A DNA stretch of 5,035 bases from Xanthobacteraceae bacterium (GTDB lineage Bacteria > Pseudomonadota > Alphaproteobacteria > Rhizobiales > Xanthobacteraceae): assembly GCA_030040825.1 (NCBI GenBank), contig JASHSY010000293.1, positions 1 to 5,035 of the forward strand, written 5' to 3'. The position numbers and the translations under genes were made by a program. Below are positions 1-4,914 of the stretch, one piece after another; the stretch's first letter is position 1, and each line of letters starts with the position of its first letter. The notes below the pieces were generated by a model that saw nothing but the letters and a program-made list of their open reading frames with translations, searched no databases and was not told the DNA's origin.

Positions 1-1
1 A

Positions 2-79
2 GGGCTCATGCGGACGATCGAATATTTCGAACAGTTATTGACCGACGAGGCGGTTCGCCCGTTAATTACAGCCAGCTGA
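2..79 (+). CDS. C-terminal end of a sugar-nucleotide epimerase/decarboxylase-like protein (partial)
   Basis: The reading frame is open from the left edge and stops at the TGA at 77-79, giving 25 residues whose start lies outside the window. The stretch GLMRTIEYFEQLL resembles the last helix of extended short-chain dehydrogenases acting on nucleotide sugars, especially UDP-glucuronate decarboxylases, which often end in a GL-x-x-TI-x-YF pattern. If so, the enzyme would be a cytoplasmic NAD-dependent protein supplying UDP-xylose or a related sugar for polysaccharide synthesis. No catalytic residues are visible, so the family call rests on one short motif. A small GC-rich hairpin follows 7 bases after the stop. 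A second frame across the same bases is also open, but it runs antisense into the reductase gene and looks less natural. Confidence 0.5.
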   Translation, partial: GLMRTIEYFEQLLTDEAVRPLITAS

Positions 80-86
80 CAGGTTC

Positions 87-100
87 GGGCCGAGTGGCCC
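87..100 (+). terminator. Short GC-rich hairpin after the partial gene
   Basis: GGGCC at 87-91 and GGCCC at 96-100 form a perfect 5-bp stem around a GAGT loop, just after the stop at 79. No T-run follows, so it is not a classical intrinsic terminator. It could end the incoming transcript or stabilise its 3' end. Position is the main argument. Confidence 0.3.
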
Positions 101-209
101 CAGTCAGCGTTGAGCGGCCTCAAGTTTGGTCCAAATCGGCATTGCCTGTCATCAATTCGGCGCGCGTTGACATTCGGCCGCCCAACTACAACTTCTCGCT
201 TGACCGTAA

Positions 210-1175
210 TCAACGGGTATTTGGGCCGGGAAATGCTGCATCTAACGCCTGCAGGTCTTCCGGCGTAAGTGATAACGAAAGCGCCACGGCATTCTCTTTG
301 ACATGCGCCGGCGAGCCAGATTCGGGAATGGCAATGAGGTTGCCGCTGCGCGTGACGAAGGCCAACGCCACCGCTGCTGCCGAACATCCATGCGCCTCGC
401 CGATTCGCTTGAGCGTCGCATCACCGATAACCAGCCTGTTATCGCCGCCCAGCGGCGAATAGCCCATCGCCGGCATCGAATGTTCCTTGCACCAAGGCAA
501 GAGGTCGCGTTCGATCCCACGATTGTTGAGGCTGTAGGGCACTTGATTGGTCGCGCAGCGATGACCTTCCGGGACGCGGAAGAGCTCCTCCATTTGTCGA
601 GTGTTGAAATTCGACACGCCCCAGGCGCGAATTTTCCCCTTCGCGCGAAGCTCCTCGAAACCCGCGACCACGCCAGCGAATTGTAGCACCGGGACCGGCC
701 AGTGCAGCAAATAAAGATCGATGGAGTCGATCTTAAGCCGGGCGAGGCTTGCATCGCAGGCCCGCGCCATTTCTTCGCCGGTCGCCTCATTGGCCTCGAC
801 CTTGGTGACGAGAAATATCTTGTTACGCTTTCCGCCAATCGCACGGCCAATAAGTTCCTCGGAATGGCCGGCGCCATAGTTTCCCGACGTATCGATAAGC
901 GTCATGCCGAGCGAGATGCCGGTGCGCAGCGCCTCTTCTTCGACGGCTGCCGGATGACGTCCTTCTCCGAGATGCCACGAGCCTTGGCCTATGGCCGGCA
1001 CGATCTTGCCGTCCTGGAACTTAACCGTGTGCTCCTGGGATTGCACGGTCGCATCGGTCGCAGCTGCCAGACCCGTGGCCTGCACCCGCCGCGGCACCGC
1101 GGTGGCGGCAAATGTTAAACTGAAGGCCGCGGAAAGCGCATTAAATGCACGTCGGTTCAGCGCAGGCTTGGTCAT
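210..1175 (-). CDS. Aldo/keto reductase, YeaE-like, with a twin-arginine export signal
   Basis: A complete 321-residue NAD(P)H-dependent oxidoreductase of the aldo/keto reductase superfamily, similar along its length to E. coli YeaE as I remember it (QGSWHLGE, TLIDTSGNYGAGHSEELIG, YLLHWP, WGVSNF, ATNQVPYSLN, RGIERDLLPWC, AYSPLG-like GYSPLG). Numbering from the ATG at 1175, the catalytic tetrad is intact: Asp95, Tyr100, Lys125, His158. The N-terminus has NRRAFNAL followed by a hydrophobic stretch and a V-Q-A cleavage-like site, a plausible Tat signal, so the folded enzyme may act in the periplasm. In the C-terminal cofactor segment the usual IPK is IPE (Glu285), which may change NADPH preference. 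The ATG at 1184 abuts GGAG and is unlikely; the ATG at 1175 has it 9 bases upstream. The substrate is unknown; methylglyoxal and other aldehydes are typical of relatives. It is transcribed alone, 343 bases downstream of the secreted-protein gene. Confidence 0.93.
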   Translation of the reverse strand: MTKPALNRRAFNALSAAFSLTFAATAVPRRVQATGLAAATDATVQSQEHTVKFQDGKIVPAIGQGSWHLGEGRHPAAVEEEALRTGISLGMTLIDTSGNYGAGHSEELIGRAIGGKRNKIFLVTKVEANEATGEEMARACDASLARLKIDSIDLYLLHWPVPVLQFAGVVAGFEELRAKGKIRAWGVSNFNTRQMEELFRVPEGHRCATNQVPYSLNNRGIERDLLPWCKEHSMPAMGYSPLGGDNRLVIGDATLKRIGEAHGCSAAAVALAFVTRSGNLIAIPESGSPAHVKENAVALSLSLTPEDLQALDAAFPGPNTR

Positions 1176-1184
1176 TTTGAGCAT

Positions 1185-1188
1185 CTCC
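1185..1188 (-). promoter_or_regulatory. Shine-Dalgarno site that decides the reductase start
   Basis: The minus strand reads GGAG directly against the ATG at 1184-1182, which leaves no spacer for that codon. The next in-frame ATG (1175-1173) has a normal 9-base spacer, so translation most likely starts there, three codons later than the longest frame. Confidence 0.55.
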
Positions 1189-1434
1189 GGAAGAGGTGGC
1201 TGTCAACCTCGACTTCTTGCCGAATTCTTGGCGCGACAAATCTGGCTACGACAGCGGCGGCTTATCGCCCAGCTTACGCCCACAGGCCCGCCAATCTGGA
1301 CGCCGAAGAAAGACCCCAGACGTTTTGCGGCTAATCCTGCCATATTCGAACGGCCCGAGCGGCTAGGGTTTACTCGCTTTTGGCCGAATTATGAATCTCG
1401 TTTTTGCCATTGCCTGGACGTAAGTCCGACAATC

Positions 1435-1446
1435 GCCGGCGCCGGC
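1435..1446. repeat. Perfect 12-bp palindrome (GCCGGC twice)
   Basis: GCCGGC is repeated head to tail at 1435-1440 and 1441-1446, which makes a perfect 12-bp self-complementary site. It lies about 70 bases past the end of the secreted-protein gene and some 260 bases before the reductase start. It could be a protein-binding site or part of a transcript end, but no T-run follows on either strand, and GC-rich palindromes also arise by chance. Confidence 0.4.
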
Positions 1447-1518
1447 AAGTACCAGCTTGGCTAGAGATGATCGCGACGCGGCCTGAGCGGTTGGACGTCA
1501 AGATTTCGCGGTAGCAAG

Positions 1519-2019
1519 TCAAAATCCCAATCGTTTTTCTTCAAACGAGCTGGCAGTATTGAACGCTTGGTTGGTTCCAACGACAGACATGACGACGCGA
1601 ATTTTAGAAAAGCCGGTTGTCTTATTCTTGGATCCCCTGACGCCAACAACGAACGAGTCTTCGCCCTGAAAATCGGGCCTCGACGTGTATAAGAAACCTA
1701 AGCCAACAATGGTCACGTGACCAGATTGTGGCGGCGTTACGAGGCTGACTGTAGCGTTATATACGTAGCTGAAACGAACTCCATGCACGCAACTCTCGCG
1801 GCTGCGAATTTTAATTCGCCATTCGACGGTATCCCCTTCTAAAAGATAACGTGGGCCGGCAATAAAACATTGATTGGCGTGCGCCGGTTGCGCTCCAAAC
1901 AAAATCAGCGCCAAGGACAACGAACAGAACGCCCTTCGTACAAACCAAAGCAGCGTTCGATTATGCCAGATAAGACGTTGGCTAGCGCCAAGGATCGTCT
2001 TGCGCTCCGAATTGCCCAT
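1519..2019 (-). CDS. Small secreted protein with a bacterial Ig-like motif, function unknown
   Basis: I do not recognise a named gene. From the ATG at 2019 the product has 166 residues: a basic leader, a hydrophobic stretch (SLSLALILFGA) and an A-H-A cleavage site before NQCF, so it is probably exported. VRRAF before the hydrophobic stretch could also be read as a Tat-like pair. The mature part, about 118 residues, has exactly two cysteines (NQCF and ESCVHG), probably a disulfide. Its pattern TPPQSGHVTIVGLGFLYTSRPDF / GEDSF resembles the P-x-x-G-x-V ... F-x-Y ... F-x-G-x-D-S-F signature of bacterial Ig/cadherin-like domains. Similar small proteins occur in Bradyrhizobium as far as I recall. 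The start is uncertain: TTG at 2070 and ATG at 2055 are in frame but lack a Shine-Dalgarno site and give a long leader; the ATG at 2019 has a weak GGGG upstream. It is divergent from mipZ. Confidence 0.7.
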   Translation of the reverse strand: MGNSERKTILGASQRLIWHNRTLLWFVRRAFCSLSLALILFGAQPAHANQCFIAGPRYLLEGDTVEWRIKIRSRESCVHGVRFSYVYNATVSLVTPPQSGHVTIVGLGFLYTSRPDFQGEDSFVVGVRGSKNKTTGFSKIRVVMSVVGTNQAFNTASSFEEKRLGF

Positions 2020-2240
2020 ATGACCCCATTGCCAGTTGGAGCTACGGAATAGCATGTTTCGATTAGACAAGAGTTAAGACCAAATCAGCGCACTGAAAAA
2101 ACAGCTCTGACAGGTCGTCCGGGCCCGGGTCGCGCCCGCCGTCGCAGCCGCTCGTCACCTGCTTCGTTGCTGAACTTGCGGCGCCACGTCATGCGCACTC
2201 GCAACGAGCATGGAGTGAATTTGTCACGCCCCGGCATTTC

Positions 2241-2272
2241 CGACAGAGGTGACAGGTTCCGATAGAGGCGAC
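2241..2272 (+). repeat. Tandem 13-base imperfect direct repeat
   Basis: CGACAGAGGTGAC at 2241-2253 and CGATAGAGGCGAC at 2260-2272 match at 11 of 13 positions, and their starts are 19 bases apart, close to two turns of the helix. This spacing is what one expects of a regulator binding twice on the same face of DNA. It lies about 200 bases before mipZ and about 220 to 250 bases before the start of the secreted-protein gene, so the target gene is unclear. Confidence 0.35.
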
Positions 2273-2358
2273 GCTGCACTTCGAGATTATTTTATCGCCA
2301 TTTTCTTTGCGATACGCCGCCGTATTCAATAACGGCAAAAAATAAAGAGGGTAGGAAA

Positions 2359-2428
2359 GACTCTGATGCCTTTCGAAAATATTCGCGATGCGCCGCGACA
2401 AAGTTAACTTGCGAGATTTTCGAGAATC
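2359..2428. promoter_or_regulatory. Two GANTC (CcrM-type) sites upstream of mipZ
   Basis: GACTC at 2359-2363 and GAATC at 2424-2428 lie 112 and 47 bases before the mipZ ATG. GANTC is the site methylated by the cell-cycle methyltransferase CcrM of Alphaproteobacteria, and in Caulobacter crescentus such methylation activates transcription of mipZ and ftsZ, with GcrA reading the mark. The second site forms one arm of an imperfect 14-base dyad at 2415-2428 (six of seven pairs). The sites are seen directly; regulation is inferred from Caulobacter. Confidence 0.45.
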
Positions 2429-2470
2429 ACGTAGGCATTTCGCATCATGGTTGAAATCTAGGGGGAGTGA

Positions 2471-3346
2471 ATGTCTGCCGACGGCACAACGTCCAATCCC
2501 TCCGGGCGGATCGTTGTTGTGGGTAACGAAAAAGGTGGTTCGGGTAAATCTACCGTCGCGATGCATCTGGCCATCGCGCTGATTAAGGCAGGCCAGCGTG
2601 TCGCCACCATCGATCTCGATTCGCGGCAAAGTACATTCACCCATTATATCGAGAACAGGTTTGCTTGGGCGCAGCACATTGGGCGTGAGCTTGAGATCCC
2701 CAATCATCTTTATTTCACCGAGAACACCAACAATCCGACTGCCGAAGACGAGGCGGCGGATGGCAAGGCCTTTCTCGATGTCGTCAATGCGCGAACGGGA
2801 AGCAACGATTTTATTGTGATTGATACGCCTGGGCACGATAGTTATGTGGGGCGAATAGCTCATTCGATAGCGGATGTCCTCATTACGCCGCTTAATGACA
2901 GTTTTGTTGATTTGGATGTTCTTGCCACCGTCGACCGTGAGACCTTGGCTGTCACCGGGCCGAGTCACTACTCGCGGATGGTAGAAGAGGCACGGCAGCA
3001 GCGCCTACTTCACGGCAATCTTGCCACAGAGTGGATTGTGCTGAGAAATCGTCTTTCGATGCTCAATTCGCGTAACACGCGCTGCGTGGGCGAGGGGCTG
3101 CAGAAACTCTCGCAAATGCTGAATTTCCGATGCGCGGAGGGACTCGCGGAGCGGGTAATCTTCCGCGAGTTTTATCCACGTGGATTGACCGCATTCGATG
3201 CCGTCGACGAACGCACGCTGGGTACTCGGCTGACGATGTCACACGTTGCCGCCCGCCTGGAGATAGAAAACTTGGTTACCGTACTCGGGCTGCGCGGTTC
3301 GGCGACAAGTGGCCGACCGACCGGAAATAGCCGCGCCGCCGCTTGA
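2471..3346 (+). CDS. mipZ: MipZ, ParA/MinD-like ATPase that positions the division site
   Basis: A 291-residue cytoplasmic P-loop ATPase that matches Caulobacter MipZ in its landmarks. The deviant Walker A is GNEKGGSGKST (residues 18-28) with signature Lys21; Asp50 in IDLDSRQ corresponds to the hydrolysis residue Asp42 of Caulobacter; Walker B is DFIVIDTPG (113-121); and the family blocks TPLNDSFVDLDVL (139-151), WIVLRNRLS (188-196) and RVIFREFYPRGLTAFD (228-243) are present. MipZ binds ParB at the chromosomal origins and, as an ATP-bound dimer, blocks FtsZ assembly near the poles, which confines the Z-ring to midcell. The start is well set: GGGGAG lies just upstream, and an in-frame TGA directly precedes the ATG. 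The tail after residue 275 is short and low in complexity. The gene stands alone, with no parB nearby and G+C lower than its flanks. It could be the only MipZ or a second, diverged copy; I recall rhizobial MipZ proteins with longer ends. Confidence 0.93.
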   Translation: MSADGTTSNPSGRIVVVGNEKGGSGKSTVAMHLAIALIKAGQRVATIDLDSRQSTFTHYIENRFAWAQHIGRELEIPNHLYFTENTNNPTAEDEAADGKAFLDVVNARTGSNDFIVIDTPGHDSYVGRIAHSIADVLITPLNDSFVDLDVLATVDRETLAVTGPSHYSRMVEEARQQRLLHGNLATEWIVLRNRLSMLNSRNTRCVGEGLQKLSQMLNFRCAEGLAERVIFREFYPRGLTAFDAVDERTLGTRLTMSHVAARLEIENLVTVLGLRGSATSGRPTGNSRAAA

Positions 3347-3360
3347 GCGAGTATCGATCC

Positions 3361-3380
3361 TGCCGCTACCTCTTGCGGCA
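3361..3380 (+). terminator. Hairpin after mipZ, possible terminator
   Basis: TGCCGC at 3361-3366 and GCGGCA at 3375-3380 form a perfect 6-bp stem with an 8-base loop, starting 15 bases after the mipZ stop. The following bases (TCAAAG) are not a T-run, so any termination would be weak or assisted by Rho. It could also protect the 3' end of the message. Confidence 0.4.
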
Positions 3381-3560
3381 TCAAAGCGACAACGACAGCC
3401 GATCACCGACCGGCCATTGCCTGCCACCACCACCTGTACGCGCTTGCGAAGACGATTCTATCGCTCGCTAAGCGGTGGTTGTAATGTTGATTGGCTGATC
3501 TGTTGGCGGGGTTTTCAATATTCGGATCGCTAGGCGGCGGACTGTTTCATTACCGCCCAC

Positions 3561-3591
3561 AATGTTCCGGTTGCGGTATAGTCTGAACATT
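3561..3591. repeat. 7-bp inverted repeat with a 17-base spacer
   Basis: AATGTTC at 3561-3567 is exactly repeated in reverse as GAACATT at 3585-3591. The spacer contains TATAGT, a good -10 hexamer on the plus strand, but no suitable -35 lies upstream and no convincing gene lies downstream on that strand. It may be a binding site or a relic; its role is unknown. Confidence 0.3.
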
Positions 3592-3667
3592 TTGGAAGCC
3601 GGAAGATTTGATCTTGCTGATCCTGATTGCGGCGATCGGTGATCGACGTCCCCCAGCGGGCTGTCCC

Positions 3668-4495
3668 TCATCCGCCGGTCTGGGTCAGCAACAGATAAAG
3701 CGCGTGCGGATTGGTAGTGAAATAGCGAACCGACAACCGTCTCGGCTCGAGATACCAGCGATAAGCCCATTCTAACCCGACGTCGATCAGCCATTGCGGG
3801 GCCCGCGATTTCTCGCCTGATAGAACATCGAACAATCCGCCAGCGGTCTTGATCAGACCAACGCCAGTGAGCCGGTAGCGATTGCGGACAGCAAACTGCT
3901 GCTCGAGCGGGACACCGAGACCAATCCACAGAATGTCCGGTTGCGCAGCGTTAATGGCGTCAATGACGTTCGCTTCGTCGTTTTCGCGGCGGATATAACC
4001 GCATGCGTGGCCGACGATATTCAGATTAGGATATTGCGCTTTCACCCGCTTCGCTGCCGCATCGCTGACAGCTCGGGTACCGCCAAGAAGGAACATGCGG
4101 GCACCGCAGCGCTGACCGACCTCCGCAACATCGTGGAAGAAATCTGTCGTGCAGATCCGTTCCGGAAGCGGCGTCAGGCAATGCAGCCGCGAGCCAAACA
4201 CCAACGACATGCCGTCGGCGTGGATGAGGTCGGTCTGCAGGAAAACATTGCGGACAGCGGTTCGCCGGGCGCAAAGCGACAGCACGTGGCCGTTGGCCGA
4301 AGTAACGATGAGCGGCGGTTGTTGTACGCCGCGCCGGTTAAGTGCAAGCTCCACCAAGAGTTTCGCCGATTGTTCGCGATCAATGACCGCAATCGGCAGG
4401 CCGCCAATCCGCGTGATCGGCACCTGCCACGTCCGGCCGGTCGCGCTGTCAAAATTGACCCGGTTGGTTCTACTCGAAATAGCCAATAGGCTCAT
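3668..4495 (-). CDS. WecG/TagA/CpsF-family glycosyltransferase
   Basis: A complete 275-residue family 26 (GT26) glycosyltransferase, which transfers a sugar from a nucleotide donor (N-acetylmannosamine, its uronate, or another sugar) to an undecaprenyl-linked acceptor at the inner face of the membrane, in exopolysaccharide, O-antigen or capsule synthesis. Family landmarks run in order: GGLPIAVID (31-39), TSANGHVLSL (65-74) with the conserved Asn68, IHADGMSLV (91-99) with Asp94 matching the catalytic acid/base Asp of TagA, FLLGGT (135-140), ILWIGLGVPLEQ (188-199), FDVLSG (222-227), RAPQW (231-235), and the C-terminal GLEWAYR ... EPRR segment that contributes to the active site and membrane contact. 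Length is normal. About 25 N-terminal residues precede the conserved domain. No good Shine-Dalgarno site precedes the ATG at 4495; a GTG at codon 25 is an alternative start. The exact sugar and polymer cannot be read from the sequence. Confidence 0.92.
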   Translation of the reverse strand: MSLLAISSRTNRVNFDSATGRTWQVPITRIGGLPIAVIDREQSAKLLVELALNRRGVQQPPLIVTSANGHVLSLCARRTAVRNVFLQTDLIHADGMSLVFGSRLHCLTPLPERICTTDFFHDVAEVGQRCGARMFLLGGTRAVSDAAAKRVKAQYPNLNIVGHACGYIRRENDEANVIDAINAAQPDILWIGLGVPLEQQFAVRNRYRLTGVGLIKTAGGLFDVLSGEKSRAPQWLIDVGLEWAYRWYLEPRRLSVRYFTTNPHALYLLLTQTGG

Positions 4496-4671
4496 ACGTC
4501 GAAGATGTAGATGCGACGTGCGGCGGGGCGCAAAGCTTGTCTCGTGTTAGCCTTAAAAGCTTTTTTCTAGAATGACGACCGCAGGCAAGGGTCGCCGTAG
4601 ACGACCGCCGGTGCGCCAAAGTTAACGACCCTTGGCCGAGTTTGTTTGAGTAGCGGTCGCCGCCTTGGCAA
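4496..4671. other. Structured spacer upstream of the glycosyltransferase gene
   Basis: This 176-base spacer probably carries the 3' end of the small membrane-protein gene and the leader of the glycosyltransferase message, both on the minus strand. It is unusually rich in related short words: GACGACCGC at 4574-4582 and again at 4600-4608, GGTCGCCG at 4590-4597 and 4655-4662, and a near-complement, AGCGGTCGCC, at 4652-4661. An AAAAGCTTTT palindrome lies at 4555-4564. No open frame of note was seen. Confidence 0.45.
4586..4634. repeat. 9-bp perfect inverted repeat with a 31-base loop
   Basis: CAAGGGTCG at 4586-4594 pairs perfectly with CGACCCTTG at 4626-4634. The loop contains a further small dyad, ACCG-C-CGGT, at 4604-4612. 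On the minus strand the structure begins 38 bases after the stop of the 80-residue gene, so it could end or stabilise that transcript. AGAAAAAAGC follows on the minus strand further on, which is not a T-run. Confidence 0.4.
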
Positions 4672-4914
4672 TCAGAACAAGCCGGCCCTTATTGCCAACA
4701 CTTTGGCGCCTTCAGCCATCGCACCGATACCCGCGCAAAACGCCGCGATTCGGTTGTAATACGCGACATTGCCGAGCCACGACTTGAGGCTGGCCAGGGT
4801 GTCTAAGCCGTTTATGTCGGACGCGAATGATTGCGATGACCGAAACCAGAACCAGGCGGCGGCAAATGCAAAAACCACTGCGATTACCTCAAGACCCCCA
4901 TGGACACTTCTCAT
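4672..4914 (-). CDS. Small membrane protein, 80 residues, function unknown
   Basis: I do not recognise a named gene. The product has a strongly hydrophobic segment near residues 8-24 (LEVIAVVFAFAAAWFWF), a soluble stretch (about 25-52) with Ser/Asp-rich SSQSFASDINGLD, and a second, weaker segment (about 55-76, IAAFCAGIGAMAEGAKVLAI). It is therefore probably an inner-membrane protein with two helices and a short loop, about 9 kDa. The pattern of WFW after helix 1 and N-R-I-A-A-F-C-A-G before helix 2 recalls small uncharacterised membrane proteins common in rhizobia. The start is supported by GAGG at 4923-4920, 5 bases before the ATG. It lies 176 bases upstream of the glycosyltransferase gene on the same strand, too far for translational coupling, so a shared transcript is possible but not shown. 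Confidence 0.75.
   Translation of the reverse strand: MRSVHGGLEVIAVVFAFAAAWFWFRSSQSFASDINGLDTLASLKSWLGNVAYYNRIAAFCAGIGAMAEGAKVLAIRAGLF

Larger units (their letters stand above)
1176..1518. other. Spacer between the secreted-protein gene and the reductase gene
   Basis: About 340 bases with no convincing gene on either strand. Because both flanking genes lie on the minus strand, it should hold the 3' end of the secreted-protein transcript and the reductase promoter. Visible structure is limited to the GCCGGC palindrome at 1435-1446 and a small GGAC/GTCC dyad at 1416-1427. A CATAAT-like -10 occurs on the minus strand near 1390, but it has no good -35 partner. No T-tailed hairpin was found. Confidence 0.5.
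2071..2470. promoter_or_regulatory. Divergent intergenic region upstream of mipZ and the secreted-protein gene
   Basis: This 400-base stretch holds the promoters of two genes read in opposite directions. Its left part is GC-rich, with a CCGGGCCCGG palindrome at 2119-2128; the part after 2280 is AT-rich (24 of 60 bases G or C in the row 2281-2340). It contains a GTGA-N5-TCAC dyad at 2215-2227, a tandem repeat at 2241-2272, a GCCGT/ACGGC hairpin at 2319-2336, two GANTC sites, and a TTTCGARAAT pair. I found no sigma-70 promoter with two good hexamers on either strand. Confidence 0.6.
3347..3667. other. Convergent spacer between mipZ and the glycosyltransferase gene
   Basis: About 320 bases without a supported gene. 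Transcription enters from both sides, so it should contain the ends of both messages. It holds the inverted repeats at 3361-3380 and 3561-3591, a small CGATC-GGT-GATCG hairpin at 3633-3645 close to the end of the glycosyltransferase gene, and a TATAGT hexamer at 3577 without a matching -35. Neither strand shows a strong hairpin followed by a T-run. Confidence 0.5.

Noticed and set aside
77..86. TGACAGGTTC repeated at 2250-2259
   Set aside because: One exact ten-base match in a window of 5 kb is plausible by chance, and the first copy overlaps a stop codon. There is no sign of a mobile element between the copies.
94..462. Plus-strand frame of 122 codons starting with GTG
   Set aside because: More than half lies antisense to the reductase gene, and no Shine-Dalgarno site or domain was seen.
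991..1464. Plus-strand frame of 157 codons
   Set aside because: It begins antisense to the reductase signal region and crosses the spacer; the protein shows no family features, so the spacer is treated as non-coding.
2215..2227. GTGA-N5-TCAC dyad resembling a Crp-type site
   Set aside because: The spacing is 5 rather than the usual 6 bases of Crp sites and the outer bases do not match, so a Crp/FNR assignment is not supported.
2189..2968. 259-codon open frame on the minus strand overlapping mipZ
   Set aside because: Most of it lies antisense to the well-supported mipZ coding region, and the protein shows no recognisable motif. Long antisense frames are common in such DNA.
3468..3929. Minus-strand frame of 153 codons through the convergent spacer
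   Set aside because: It overlaps the 3' third of the glycosyltransferase gene in another frame on the same strand, and its composition (many Arg and Ser) is typical of a shadow frame.
3941..4489. Plus-strand frame of 182 codons
   Set aside because: It lies wholly antisense to the glycosyltransferase gene, which has all family motifs; the plus-strand product has none.
4532..4563. AAAGCTT / AAGCTTT inverted repeat followed by a T-run on the plus strand
   Set aside because: It looks like a weak terminator, but no plus-strand gene enters from upstream and the stem is AT-rich with an 18-base loop.
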